Source of the DNA: Hysterangium stoloniferum
Taxonomy: Eukaryota > Basidiomycota > Agaricomycetes > Hysterangiales > Hysterangiaceae
NCBI GenBank assembly: GCA_015178975.1
Contig: WHVD01000004.1
Coordinates: forward strand, 1,488,001-1,552,000
Direction of reading: 5' to 3'
Length of the DNA stretch: 64,000 nt
Of this stretch, positions 44,957 to 56,300 are shown in pieces (positions within the stretch are counted from its first letter, which is position 1; every line of letters begins with the position of its first letter). The position numbers were made by a program, and so were the translations under genes. The notes below the pieces were generated by a model. That model made no database searches. It saw only the letters and a program-made list of their open reading frames with translations, and was not told the DNA's origin.

Positions 44957-45568
44957 GGAGGATATCTGAAAACTATTAAGTATACCAAATTCTAATATAC
45001 TCTAAAGGTCATTTAAACATCTGGGATGTGATTCAAACATAATTTGGTTTTTAAAACTTTCAAAAAGTTTTAAATTCTCTCATACATTACAAACTAAAGA
45101 ATCTTTCCAGACACAAGTAGACAATAAAAAAAATTAGTAGTTTGAAACACTAATACTTTTAAAAAATAGATACCTTTAGATAGTCCATTCCATGCATATG
45201 TATATTATTGGCACCTCTAAATACATATGTATTACTTCGGAATGGATCTGTCAATATGAACAGATTTCTACTTGATTCAACATACCCAGAATATATAGGG
45301 GGTTTTACTTAATAAAGACAGCTGTGGTATGAAAAATTTCCAATAATATTTTACATATTTTACAGGGAAATAACTACATTACAACTTTTAAAAAACAAAT
45401 TAACAACAAAAGTATTAGCAAGTATTTACATAACTTGGAAAACCATATACAATAGGTTCTATTAATTGACTCTAAATTGTTTAGGATGTAATATGGAGAA
45501 TTGTTTCTTATGGTTGGTGGCTAACAATATAATAGTCTCAGAATAGATACTGCTATTTAAAGATGGAG
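44957..45568 (-). mobile_element. M1 DNA element inside Gypsy G2 (one end short)
   Basis: Reverse-oriented M1 starting GGAGGATATCTGAAAACT with TA at 44955-44956. At the other side similarity stops at AAAGATGGAG, about 75 bp before the expected terminus, so the far end is deleted. The G2 RNase H frame continues after it. Confidence 0.75.
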
Positions 45569-46015
45569 TGTTGTGCTGCCTTTAATCTTTTAAAAGATTC
45601 TTTTGCTTCAGCTCCCATCCTTTCACATTGGAAACTGGGTCTCCCACTTATTGTTGAAACAGATGCCTCAGATTATGCATTGGGCACTATTTTGTCTATC
45701 CAGGACTCTGATGGGGAAATCTACCCTGTCACTTTTCTCTCCCAGACTTTTACCAGACCTGAGCTCAGTTACGATGTCCATGATAAGGGACTTCTCACAA
45801 TTTGTGAAGCCTTCAAAGTGTGGAGACACTATTTGGAGGACACAGGAATTCTGGTTGACAGTGTAACAGATCATAAAAACCTGGAATATGTTTTGACCAT
45901 GAAGCTTTTAACCCACTGGCAAGCCCAGTGGTCTGAATATCTATCTGCCTTTAATATGATCATTCTCTTTTGACCTGGCCACCTTGGCAGAAAACCCAAC
46001 ATGTTGACTAGATGA
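45569..46015 (+). pseudogene. G2 RNase H domain
   Basis: Frame from about 45563 to 45973 reads LIVETDASDYALGTILSIQD, matching the first catalytic Asp region (ETDASD) of Gypsy RNase H, then VHDKGLLTICEAFKVWRHYL and TDHKNLEYVL. A stop follows, and LTR(stop)WDV at 46013-46015 shares its TGA with G3 at 63228-63230. Confidence 0.8.
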
Positions 46016-46267
46016 TGGGATGTCTATCCCAAAGAGGGGAATAATGACTATGCTACGGTAAACCTAAAACCCATATTCACAAATTTGCAACTTACTGCAT
46101 CAGTCTGTGCTACAGTACTTAACTCATTCATCCAGTCATGCATGGAGTTATCATTATGGATATTGAGAAATTACATCAAGATATTCTATCAGCAATTCCA
46201 CTAGATCTGGGAACCAATGCATATCTTGATAACCCTGTGGACCCCAGTATGTACCAGACTCTGATGG

Positions 46268-47298
46268 TGTTATGACCGTGTCGTAACCCATGTCGCAACC
46301 CGATGGTCTCCGAGAATACTACAGTCTATCGATGTTCCAAGTTATTGATCAAGTCATCATTTCGGCAACCTTCGGAATACCGACACTGACGTATACCTTC
46401 ACGGCGATCAAACCTCGTTTACGCCCCTGTCAAAATATACTCGTACCATCTGGTTATGCTTTGATACGTCCCCTTTCATTATGATGATCCGTTTTACTCT
46501 ATGTTTCACATATGCCCATATACCTGTAGCCCGTGGACTATTCCCTTTTCTCGTAATTCCACTCTCGGCTAAATCTCGGCTTCCGATCTTATCGTAACCT
46601 TCCGGTTCCTAGTCAAGCTTATTTGTCAATGCCGTTTTCCGCTCTTCCCTTAGTTAGTAGTTTCTAGACGCCGATAACTCGTATATAAGACCCACTGTAA
46701 TGTAACTACTAGACAATCAGAATATCGACTTAGAATATCGACTTAGATCAACTTAGATACCCTCTAATTTCCGACTCCATTATCTATTCACGACCACCAC
46801 ATTCCGACTCCATCCGATTTACGATTCAACCTACATTTACGACTTCAACCTCTAATCTCCGACTCTCACTCTCCAACTCTCACTCTCCAACTCTCACTCT
46901 CCAACTCTCACTCTCCGACTGTCTCAGTCTCCGATTGTCTCAGTCTCCGACTGTCTCAGTCTCCGACTGTCTCAGTCTCCGATTGTCTCAGTCTCCGACT
47001 GTCTCAGTCTCCAACTGTCTCAGTCTCCAACTGTCTCAGTCTCCGACTGTCTCAGTCTCTGACTCTCTCTCAGCCTCCGACTCTTGGTCTCCGACCCCTC
47101 AACCCAACCCTCAACTTATCCTTCGGTTTCCGATCGGTAGTTTACCGAGAGGTTTACTTGACAGGACTAGTTTTCACCCACCTGAAATTTAAGGACACCT
47201 GACGGTAACTTGCGAGGGCACAGCACATAAGCTGAAGCCAAGTCCTTCCATTCGGTCCCTGTCGGCCAGCCGACATCTGTCAGTTTCTGCTCTTAACA
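46268..47298 (+). mobile_element. Solo LTR, family alpha, CpG-rich copy in G2
   Basis: Starts TGTTATGACCGTGTCGTAAC, ends CTGCTCTTAACA, with target duplication GATGG at 46263-46267 and 47299-47303. 1031 bp, longer than the 720- and 725-bp copies because of a minisatellite expansion (46860-47070). It keeps most CpG sites, unlike the copy at 1865. It is a recombination product, since no internal element is attached. Confidence 0.9.
46860..47070 (+). repeat. Minisatellite in LTR alpha
   Basis: A 14-bp unit CTCTCACTCTCCAA repeats about four times, then a 16-bp unit CTGTCTCAGTCTCCGA (with A/G and C/T variants) repeats about nine times. The other alpha copies have only one or two such words. Confidence 0.85.
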
Positions 47299-47303
47299 GA
47301 TGG

Positions 47304-48110
47304 CCTCCACCTTGGGATCCTCCAGTACAAACATGATCACCCACTCTCAGGACATTTCAGGCTCAACAAGACTCTGTCAATATTGAACAAAGAATATACT
47401 TGGCCTGGACTCTGAGATTTAGTTAAGCACTATTGTAAATCATGTATTACTTGTTTACACTCCAAGTCACAGTCTCACAAACCATACAGCCTTCTGAAAC
47501 AACTCCTGGTACTGGAATACCTGTGGAATTCCATTTGTATGGATTTCATTGAACACCTACCAGAATCCAAAGGCAATTCCACCATCCTAGTCATTGTTGT
47601 CAGATTCTCCAAGCAAGCATGGAGTCCTGTCCCACATAACTTCTGACTGAGGCTCAGAGTTCATATGTCACTTCTTTAGATCCCTCAGGAAATCCTTGGA
47701 CATGAAGTTACACTTGACATCTGGTATCACCTAGAAGGTGACAGACAAACTGAGTGTGTAAATTAGACACTGGAACAATACCTCTGTGTATATTGAAACT
47801 ATCAACAGGACAACTGGAAATCCCTGTTACCCCTTGCAGAATTTACCTACAATAATGCACCCTCAGCCACTACCAGTGTATCCCCCTTCTTTGCAAATAA
47901 ATGTTACAAGCCCAATATCATGGTACACCTGGAACAGAATTTGGTCTCTGTCCATGCTCAAGAGTTTGTCACAGACCTCAATGAACTCCACCAAGAACTC
48001 CAGAAAGTGATAACATCTGCCCAAGAACAATACCAATGTTCAGTGGACAAAAAACCAGATTCTGCCACCTAACTTTAAAATTGGTGACCATGTTTTTGTT
48101 AAAGCTCAAT
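47304..48110 (+). pseudogene. G2 integrase, heavily degraded
   Basis: Recognisable pieces in mixed frames: the HHCC-type region near 47340-47460, then IPFVWISLNTYQNPKA-like sequence, and HFFRSLRKSLDMKLHLTSG at about 47655-47720. Just before that, TGA replaces Arg of SDRGSEF (47648-47650). Several frameshifts. Confidence 0.7.
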
Positions 48111-48647
48111 TCTTCTGGACCTTATAAAAAACTTGCTGAAAGGTATTTAGGACCATTTGAAATTATAGGACAAGCTGGCTCTGTATCATTGACCCTGCAG
48201 CTTCTGGATAACATGTGCATGGTACACCCAGTATTTCATGCCTCTATGTTAGAACCATGTACTGCTAACACTATTCCAGGCTGCATGCAACCTCTGGCCC
48301 CTATGGTAATTATAGACAGAGAAACCCAAGTTTGAACTCTCACAATTCTGGATTCAAAAATAAACAATCATTGATGCACTTGTAAACTGCTTTACTTGGT
48401 GAAGTGGGCAGGATACGAGGGCACAGATGAAGAAGCATCTTGGAGTTTGGCCACAGAACTCAGGAATGCCACAGAGATCATCATTGATTTTTTATACAGC
48501 TTACCCAGTCAAACCAGGACCATTATCATCTCTCTGACTGAAATACCCACAGACTCCATACACCTCTTGGACTCGTCTCATTTTTCCTTGTCACCCTATG
48601 TCTCTCTTGCCTTTACAGATTTTGACTTGTTTTTGATTATGGTTTAA
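48111..48647 (+). pseudogene. G2 chromodomain region
   Basis: Frame 48036-48335 gives AERYLGPFEIIGQAGSVSL (integrase tail). Frame 48396-48647 reads YLVKWAGYEGTDEEASWSLA then TEIIIDFLYSLP, a chromodomain of the chromovirus type that targets insertion to marked chromatin. The frames are separated by a stop. Confidence 0.75.
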
Positions 48648-48893
48648 GGTGGATATTCCATGGGTTTCATGTTTTCCACAAACAAGAATATATAAAATAA
48701 CAAAAATATATCTTGGGAGTATCAGGATCCTTACTACCTCAATGACTTCTTCAATGGAGGCTGATGCTATCAGCTGAGTGGATGTTTCAGGTTGAGTGGT
48801 ATAAAGTTGCAACAGGGATTGAAGTTGGGATGGTCCTTCGGCAGCTTTGTGTTTGAGACCATGATGAGTGAGTCACAGAATTGAGATCTGATA

Positions 48894-49151
48894 TACTGTT
48901 AAGTGCCATGTCAGGAAGCTATTCTGGAACTATCAGAAAGTGACCAGGAACTCAGAAACTTCCAAATAGGGTCAGGATGTCAGCTTCAGCTTATGTGCTG
49001 TGCCTCTACGCAAACACTCAGAATGTCCTTAATTTCAAAGACAGGATTTATGCTGGAAGATTACAGAATATTCAGAGTTCCAAAAAGTTCCAAATATTGA
49101 GCATACAGAAAGAAGGCAGGAATAAGAAACTAAGTTGATATCAGATCTGAG
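48894..49151 (-). mobile_element. Fragment of another LTR, reverse orientation
   Basis: Starts TGTTAAGTGCCATGTC at about 48895. Contains GTCAGCTTCAGCTTATGTGC, shared with LTR alpha. Its far end is hidden by the alpha LTR that follows at 49152. A short piece of the same LTR end occurs at 43245-43311. Confidence 0.55.
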
Positions 49152-49876
49152 TGTTAAGAACTGGAAACTGACTAATGTCGGTGGCCGACAGGGACCGATC
49201 GGAAGGACTTGGCTTCAGCTTATGTGCTGTGCCCTTGCAAATATCCGTAGGATGTCCTTAAATTTCGGGTGGGCGAAGACCAATCCTAGCGAGTACCTTT
49301 CGGTGTGATACCGATCGGAATTGAAGGACAAGTCGAGCGTTGGGCCAAGGGGTCGGGGCCGGAAGTGGGCGAGCGCACACGAAGGCGGATGGGGGGATTC
49401 TGAGTATGAGACTGATACAGGCGTATGAGGGTATTCTGAGTCGATATTCTGATTGCCTAGTAACTACAACTACAGCGGGTTCATATACAAGTAACAGGCG
49501 TCTGGAAAATACTAATGGGGAGAAGGGCGGAACATGGTATTAACAATAAGCTTGACTAGGAATGGGAAGTTTATGATTAGTTCGGAGGCCGATGATAACC
49601 GAGAGCGGGATTACGATAAAAGGAAATAGTTCAAGGACTACAAATATAATATAGATAGACATATGCGAAACATAAGATTGAACGGATCAACATAATAAAG
49701 GGGACGTATCAAAGTTTGACCAGACAATACGAGTTGTTTTGACGTGGGCATAAACGGAGTTTGATCTTCGCGAAAACATTTGTCAGCTTCGGGGCCGATG
49801 GTTTCCGAGAGGGTGACTTGTCGTTGACAAGTGGCGATAACCTCGGGACCGATAGGGTTGCGACACGGTCGTAACA
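49152..49876 (-). mobile_element. Solo LTR, family alpha, reverse copy
   Basis: Plus-strand start TGTTAAGAACTGGAAACTG, end ACACGGTCGTAACA. Target duplication CTGAG at 49147-49151 and 49877-49881. 725 bp and CpG-rich. Contains GGACTTGGCTTCAGCTTATG. Confidence 0.9.
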
Positions 49877-51142
49877 CTGAGGTAAAGTACAATTTTGTGG
49901 AAACTAATACAAGTTCTCTTGTTATTGTACTATAAACTAAGATCACAATAAGACAGATTCAGTAGTATTCTGAAATGGGAATACAACAAGCAAACAAGTG
50001 AATACTTGTCAACCAACAAGTTACCAAATGTGGAACAAGGATGAGATCCAGAAGTATGGGAACTATAAATGTTCCATAGTCAGAAGTCGGGATTGGATAT
50101 TGGGATAGGAAGTCAGATCAGAGACTTGGGGTGGAAAGTCAGATGTTTCAGATAATATCAGAAGTTGAAGTATCTGGGAATGGGTCAAAAGAGGCCTTTT
50201 TTAAATCATCGCTCAACCCAGATCTCATTCTTATACATAACAACCACCTCCCACACCAATTTATGTTGAAGAAGAATGCAAATATGAAATTTGAGAAATT
50301 TTGGACTCAAAATTCAACAAAAGATATAAGGACTTACTTTATTATGATATTTAGTTGCTTGGTTAGGATACAAAGGGACAGATGAAGAAACTTCTTGGTT
50401 AGGATCTCAAGATCTTGAACATGCTTTTGACTTTATCAAAGAATTTCATCAAAAATATCCAAATCTTCCATGACATTAAATTTTAACTCAAGAAAGAAAG
50501 TTTCAACACTATCTTTGACATTTATTCGACCTATCAAAAAACAATTTAAAATTGCAACAAACAAAATCCATTAAAAATCAAATTCTCAAAACTACATATC
50601 ATTAACTCCCTCTTCTCTCAATTCCACCATAAATCTCCCACTATCAACACTTATATCAGTTCCCTCACTAAACTCATTATTTTTGACCATTTCTTTGCAC
50701 ATTGATTTTATTTTAGCCTTCAACTCATTTTCTGACCCATTTCTGATCATTCAATGAACTGTTCCAGACCAGATTGATCTTAGTGAAAAAGCCAACATTC
50801 TTGAATTGACATTGTAACAAGTATTTTTCCTTTGACTGAGTTTCTGAATTTCAGGACTACCATTTTCAACTTCACAATCCAATTCTTTGATCATGTTTCA
50901 ACTTTTGTTCTCACTGCAGTGTGGTTTTCCAGCTGGCCTACAATAACACACTTGATGTATGTAGCCTATTGCAGTGATCACAATTCAATGGCACATTCAT
51001 TTTCTTGCATAAAAAAGTTGTATTGAAACACATTGTGCAATTAAAAAAATAAGTTATGCAATATTGAAGAAAATTTGACAAAATGAAAAACTCATGAATT
51101 TTCCAATTTAGCTTCAAACTCCCATTGCATTTTCATACCTTT
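49877..51142. other. AT-rich sequence with a chromodomain remnant
   Basis: Mostly unassigned. A chromodomain-like piece lies at 50351-50473; the rest shows no clear frame or repeat. Confidence 0.35.
50351..50473 (+). pseudogene. Chromodomain remnant of another Gypsy element
   Basis: Reads LVAWLGYKGTDEETSWLGSQ, then LEHAFDFIKEFHQKYPNLP and TGA at 50471-50473. The W..Y.G..DEE.SW pattern is a typical chromovirus chromodomain, distinct in sequence from the one in G2. A stop lies directly upstream. The parent element is not otherwise visible. Confidence 0.65.
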
Positions 51143-51638
51143 TGTTAGGACTGGAAAAGCTGCTGGATCCCATCCTACATGCACCCAACTCTCTATACCC
51201 ACCAGGTTACAGTTGACTGGAAAACCTGCGGGTATCTGGACCCCACCTTATATGCACCTGATCCTCTATATGGTATCCAAAGTACAGTCATCATTGGAGT
51301 GCTCGCCAGGACCTGCACACATTGAACCTGTCTATATTCAACTCTGGCTCATGCACCAGTCACTGGACTCCACCCAGACAATCCATCAGCTCTTGAACTG
51401 AGCCCCATCCCTGTTATGGTCAAATGACCTGTCATGTTTCACACCCTGCTCCCATTCTGTTCTGTCCCTAACACATAGTTTGGTGTTTACTTATCTCATT
51501 TAATGATTACTTGTTTTGATCTTTATTATTATTGGATTTGGTATTGCATACATTCCACAGTCTATATAGTCTAGCTAATGTTGTACATACAATCCGGTAA
51601 GAAAATTAACCTAGTTCTCCCCCAGTAACTTAGCATAT
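51143..51638 (+). mobile_element. LTR family beta, truncated and internally deleted copy
   Basis: Starts TGTTAGGACTGG and follows the LTR at 51639-52466, but lacks part of the middle and ends where TAGCATAT meets the next LTR start. It may be an older LTR into which the G3 LTR inserted. Confidence 0.65.
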
Positions 51639-52466
51639 TGTTAGGACGAGAAAACCTGCCAGGCTCCAGACCCATCCTACATGCACCCAACTCTCTATAA
51701 CAGGTTACAGTTAACCAGAAAACCCATTGGTATCCAGACCCCACCTTATATGCACCCGACTCTTTATCCCCACCAAGTTGAAGTTCACAACAGGACAACC
51801 CACTGGGACCTGGATGTCAAGCCTGTCTATGCTCAACCCTCTGTGTCTCATGCACCAGTCATTGGAATACCTGCTAGGACCTATGCACATCATACCTGTC
51901 TATATCTGACTCTGTCTCACACACCAGTCACCAGACAACTTGTCAGCTCTCTAACTGAGCTCCATTCCCATTATGGTGAAATGACCTGTCATGTTTCACA
52001 CCCCACTCCCATCCCACTCTGTCCCTAACACCTAGTTTGGTGTTTACTTGTCTCATTTCATGATTACTTGTTTTGATCTTCATTATTATTGGATTTGGTA
52101 TTGCATACATTCCACAGTCTATATAGCCTAGCTAATGTTGTACATCCAATCCAGTCAGAAAATCAACTAAGTTCTCCCCCAGTTACTTAGCATATATCCC
52201 ACTCCATCCCCATCGCTCATCTTTGAAACACAATGTGGTTGACCTCATCAGAGCCTGTGGGCTTTCCGACTGGTCTCCCAACCTATTGAGTGTTTCAACC
52301 TATCAATCTATCAACTACACCTGGACTCCCTGGGTTTCCCATCTGCCTGTTTGAAATTGGACATAATGATCTTGTGAGGGCACAGCCTATAAGCTGAAGC
52401 CAAGTCCTACTGAATTATCTGCGGGTTTATCCAGAAACCCTCGGTGAGCCTTCACATCCCTTAACA
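51639..52466 (+). mobile_element. 5' LTR of Gypsy G3, family beta
   Basis: Starts TGTTAGGACGAG, ends CACATCCCTTAACA. 828 bp, followed by Gag 35 bp later. A reverse copy lies at 15733-16486. No 3' LTR is visible since the element runs off the window. The U5 word AAGCTGAAGCCAAGTCCT is shared with LTR alpha. Confidence 0.8.
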
Positions 52467-52501
52467 GTATTTTCTGACCTGGACTTGCAGATTGTGTCAA
52501 G

Positions 52502-53510
52502 ATGCCACCAAGAAGAAAAGCACCCATACAGGAAAACATCCCTGGACCCTCAACTCTTCATTCCCCACTTACTTTGTACATCCAGTCAGACACTCACAAA
52601 CCAGCTGGATGCCATGAATGAAGCCTGCATCAAAGAATCCCCAGAAAACCCAGATGATTCCAAGCACAAGGATGGCAAAGGTGTCAAAAATCCCCCATCT
52701 AATGAGTGACCACTGCTTTCAGATCCCATTTCTGAGTTGTTAGCAATCACTTTAGAAATATTGATGGATCACATGCTCAGAGAAAACAAGAAAAAGGATC
52801 TGGAACCTCTGTGGTCAAAGTCAACACTCTGGAACATTTCATGGGTTCCAACCCCAGCAAACTTTCCACCTGTCTCATGCAATGTCACTTTAATTTCCGT
52901 GATCAATCTGCCGCATTCTCCATGGACTCCCAAAAAGTCAATTATGCACTCTCATACCTCTCGGGATCTGTGTTGAAATGGTTCAAACCAGCTTTTAGCG
53001 GACATTTCTGAAGGAAGAGTCAACCTGGCTTGAAGATTGGAATGCATTTGTTGAAGAGCTAGAAACAAACTTTGGGCACAGCCCCACCAATCTTCATATG
53101 AAGGACAACCAGCACATCACCGACTACATCATCCAATTCAACAATCTTGCAGCACATTGTCAATGGGGTGATCTCACTCTTTGCCACCAGTTCTATGCTG
53201 GTCTGCCATCCCACCTCAAGGATGAAGTCTCAAAAGGTGAAGATAGCAAACCCAAAACATTGTCCCATATGTACCTCAAGGCTCAAAACACAGACACATG
53301 CTAGTGGAAGTTGCCATGAGACCTCCATGGAGAAGACCAACAAGTCCACAGTGAACAAACCCAACAGCATGACCCTGTCTACCAGCAACCAAAACTCCAT
53401 GCAATCCAATCAGAAGAATGACATGAAGTCTTCCAACAACAACAACAACAACAACAACAAAGGTCAGCATTCTGGTAAACAAACCAGAAAATCAGACCTC
53501 ACAGGCAAGC
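52502..53510 (+). pseudogene. G3 Gag
   Basis: ATG at 52502 reads MPPRRKAPIQENIPGPSTLH after allowing for a frameshift. Later pieces: NPSKLSTCLMQCHFNFRDQS, AAFSMDSQKVNYALSYLSGS, ENLHMKDNQHITDYIIQFNN-like sequence, YAGLPSHLKDEVSKGE. These are capsid-region words of Agaricomycete Gypsy Gag. Several frameshifts and stops. Ends in an AAC-rich run and TGKL at the insertion point. Confidence 0.8.
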
Positions 53511-53821
53511 TGTAAGGGGACATGTTGAGGACCTCCTCATCACTTATCTACATAGTTTACATTATGCTTGATGCCTACAACTAGCAAACATCTCTTTAGT
53601 ATCTCAGAGATAGCCAATGATGGCATGACTGCTGATCATGTGATTAAACCTGTCATCAATGTTGCTACATTGATAGTATCACGATCTAGTAGATAGTAGG
53701 TGGCTTTTGATAGATGACCTGACACCCTATTGGGTATATAGAGGTAGATAGAGATTGTACATACTCTATCCTGTTATCGCCTTGGGTTTGTGTAGTACTC
53801 TTGCCCAGCTCATTAGAGCCA

Positions 53822-54184
53822 TGTTGAAATGTAACTCTAAAAGTATAACTCAGTCTCAATATTGGTATAACGGACTATATTTAATGTACCTAAAAGTATA
53901 ACTAGTGCATTGTAAGTATGTGTTAACATCGCTATAATTTGACCAACTCACCTCAGTCTCGATATTGGTATAATGGACTGAGGTGTAGTATCAGAAGCTG
54001 TGAGTATATATGTCATTATTGAACAATAGAGTGTGAGAACAAAAGGTGAGACAATATGGCACAAAATCTCGATCATGGCGGAAGAATGGGCAACCATTGG
54101 GTGCCCGTTGAGTCTGCTCCTTTGTATGTTCTAAAAATAGATTTAATCTTGATTGGTCATTGTTTTCAATGTATATCCTCAACA
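53822..54184 (-). repeat. Copia 3' LTR
   Basis: 363 bp, same length as the right LTR and nearly identical. On the minus strand it begins TGTTGAGGATATAC and ends CATTTCAACA. Directly upstream on the minus strand is a purine-rich tract. Confidence 0.9.
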
Positions 54185-54197
54185 CTCCTCCTCATTG
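54185..54197 (-). other. Copia polypurine tract
   Basis: Minus-strand CAATGAGGAGGAG next to the 3' LTR, the expected place for the plus-strand DNA primer. Confidence 0.7.
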
Positions 54198-54434
54198 AAA
54201 ACAACGTGTACTCCTCCTCGCATGGAAGTTGGGTTAAATGAGGCCAAGGAAGGGGTGAAGATGGGGAAAATTTGGAGGGTTCTAAGGCCTTAGTGAAGAT
54301 ATCAGCAAGATTGTCCTTGGTATTTATGTAGTTAAAGGTAAAGTCGCCGGCTAAGACACGTTCCCGGAGAGAATAATATTTAATATTGATATGCTTCACT
54401 TGAGAATGTAGTAAGGGGTCTTCGGTGGAGGGGG
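54198..54434 (-). pseudogene. Copia RNase H C-terminal end
   Basis: Minus frame 54399-54166 reads MKHINIKYYSLRERVLAGDF, then NYINTKDNLADIFTKALEPS, the classical Copia C-terminal words (KHI...; D...ADIFTKAL). It is separated from the rest of RNase H by the solo LTR at 54435-55821. Confidence 0.85.
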
Positions 54435-55821
54435 TGTTATGTATTTTATTAGTTTTCTACCTTTTAAGTCCCCCAAAAGCCGAAATAGCCAAAATGGCTT
54501 GTGAAATGTACTTATATTGCGATGATAAAATTTGTATAAATATCTTTTAAATTTCGTTGAATTTCTACAATTTATTTTACATTTTTATCTTAAATATTGA
54601 AGAAGTTATGAATTTATTCTTTTTTAACTAAATACTATCAAACCGGCCACCAGGCGCTAATTACACAACGCGCGAGAAAAGCATGTGACAGTCGTCACAA
54701 AAAGGCGCGACGGTCACATAGTGTGACAGTCACACGGCGCGATGATCACAAAGGCGCGCGGATGACATACACGAAAGGCGCGGGAATAGATTACATCATC
54801 ATGTATGCTATTGTAGAAAAAACCGGAAATTCCTGGAGCATTCCAGAAGCTTCCCCAGGAATAGCTAAATTAGGATAGTAATGATGTAATATGTCTCAAA
54901 AATGTCTCACATTTAATTGTATATAAGGAGCTCTGCTCCAGCCGTGAAAATATAACTTTTTATCCACCCACATCTGTGTGTTACTGCAGCAAGCAGGCTA
55001 TTCCACCCCTATCAGGGCTGTTGGACTTTTAATTCCACCTCTATTTGAGTTGTTGGAAACCTTTGCCACCTCGGTTAGAGTTGTTGGCCCAAGTAGTTCA
55101 CCTTGTCACCTCAATCTGAGTTGTTGACTTATTTGTTCCCCCTTGCCACCTCTTAATTGAGTAGCTGGCTTTATTACTTTTTCTGACTTCTATTTAAGTT
55201 GTTGGAATCTGTTGCCACCTCGGTTAGAGTTGTTGGCTATCAACCAAGTAATAAATAAATTGTTTGTTTTATTGTTTGAAATTAGAATATAATTCCAATT
55301 TCTCCTGGTTTGGCTTATAATTAAATACTGAGAATATTCTTGCAGAATCATAAAGACTACATTAAGATCCTGATAAGTTAGTATCACAGTAGATCCAGTA
55401 GATTAATTTAAATAAAGCATATATTGCCAAATATTGTTTTATTCTATAGTTGATCTTTTGACCTGTTTATTAATATCTTTACTGTTTGATAAATAGTATA
55501 AAATATATATAAACTAGCTAGAATCGAAATTGAATCTAGTTTTGGAATCAGTAAATTGTTATTCATATTTTAGTGGTTGTTTTCACAGAAAAAGAACAAG
55601 CTTACATAAGCAGCTCTCAAAAACCTTCTTTGCAAAGTAGGGTGCATATATTCAAGTAAACTCTTGACTTCAGGGGTTCTAAGTCTATTAAGGCTGCCAC
55701 TGATTAATATCAAATACTTAAATTATTTTACCTTGTTGTGAATTGAGTATTTGCACACTTTGATAGAGCATTGGACTCCTTTTTCCAGAAAATAATATTA
55801 AAATAAGTCTAATACATTACA
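54435..55821 (+). mobile_element. Solo LTR, family epsilon, inside Copia
   Basis: Starts TGTTATGTATTTTATTAG, ends CTAATACATTACA, target duplication GGGGG at 54430-54434 and 55822-55826. 1387 bp. A TATA-like GTATATAAGGAG at about 54919 suggests plus orientation. CpG-containing U3 with GGCGCG words (54640-54790), and a tandem repeat at 55008-55232. Confidence 0.9.
55008..55232 (+). repeat. Tandem repeat in LTR epsilon
   Basis: About seven imperfect units of 30-40 bp, each with CCACCTC(T/G) followed after 5-8 bases by GAGTTGTTGG (variants GGGCTGTTGG, AAGTTGTTGG). Located downstream of the TATA-like box, so in the transcribed part of the LTR. Confidence 0.75.
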
Positions 55822-56212
55822 GGGGGGGAATTGGAGTCCCATAAACAGCGAGCGAAGCCAAGTGCCTTCCTTGGTCACTTCAAATGCAGCAATATACTCG
55901 GCCTCACAAGAAGAGGCAGCAATGGTTTTTTGTTTTTTTGGATGTCCAAGAGATGAAGCCAGAACCTAGGGTGAAAGCATAACCACTAACACTGCGGTGA
56001 GTATCAAGGCAATTTGCCCAGTCGGAGTCAGTGTATCCTAGCAGGTTTATGGTATTGGGACCACCCAGGTGTAAGCGGAGTTCTCGAGTCCCCTTTAAAT
56101 AACAAACAACACGAATGGTGGCATGCCAATGCTGCATTGAATAACAGTCAAGGTATTGAGAAAGTTGTTGGACAGCATATGTAGGAGATATCAGGATGCA
56201 TTGAAATTGCAA
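55822..56212 (-). pseudogene. Copia RNase H N-terminal part
   Basis: Minus frame 56212-55904 reads TYAVQQLSQYLDCYSMQHWH, YLKGTRELRLHLGG and LLGYTDSDWANCLDTHRSVS; the first catalytic Asp lies in GYTDSDWA. The next words SSCEAEYIA continue after a frameshift, up to the solo LTR boundary. Confidence 0.85.
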
Positions 56213-56300
56213 GGTAAAGTAGGCAACCGACCAAAGACCTGTAGGGGAGTTTTAATAACATGTCAAGCTCCGGTTTGGAAAAAGTTGCGTGATCGCTGCG

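Larger units (their letters stand above)
42713..48650 (+). mobile_element. Gypsy retroelement G2, decayed, internal part
   Basis: Plus-strand order gag end, protease, reverse transcriptase, RNase H, integrase, chromodomain. It lacks the 5' gag and both LTRs. Insertions: M1 at 44957-45568 and a solo LTR at 46268-47298. A region of about 100 bp is duplicated around an LTR-tail fragment near 43240. Close relative of G3, with which it shares nonsense sites. Confidence 0.85.

Noticed and set aside
46935-47192. Serine-rich repetitive ORF
   Set aside because: It is a translation of the 16-bp minisatellite inside LTR alpha.
53400-53465. AAC-rich run as a regulatory or structural repeat
   Set aside because: It is the Asn-coding low-complexity part of Gypsy Gag, seen also in G2.
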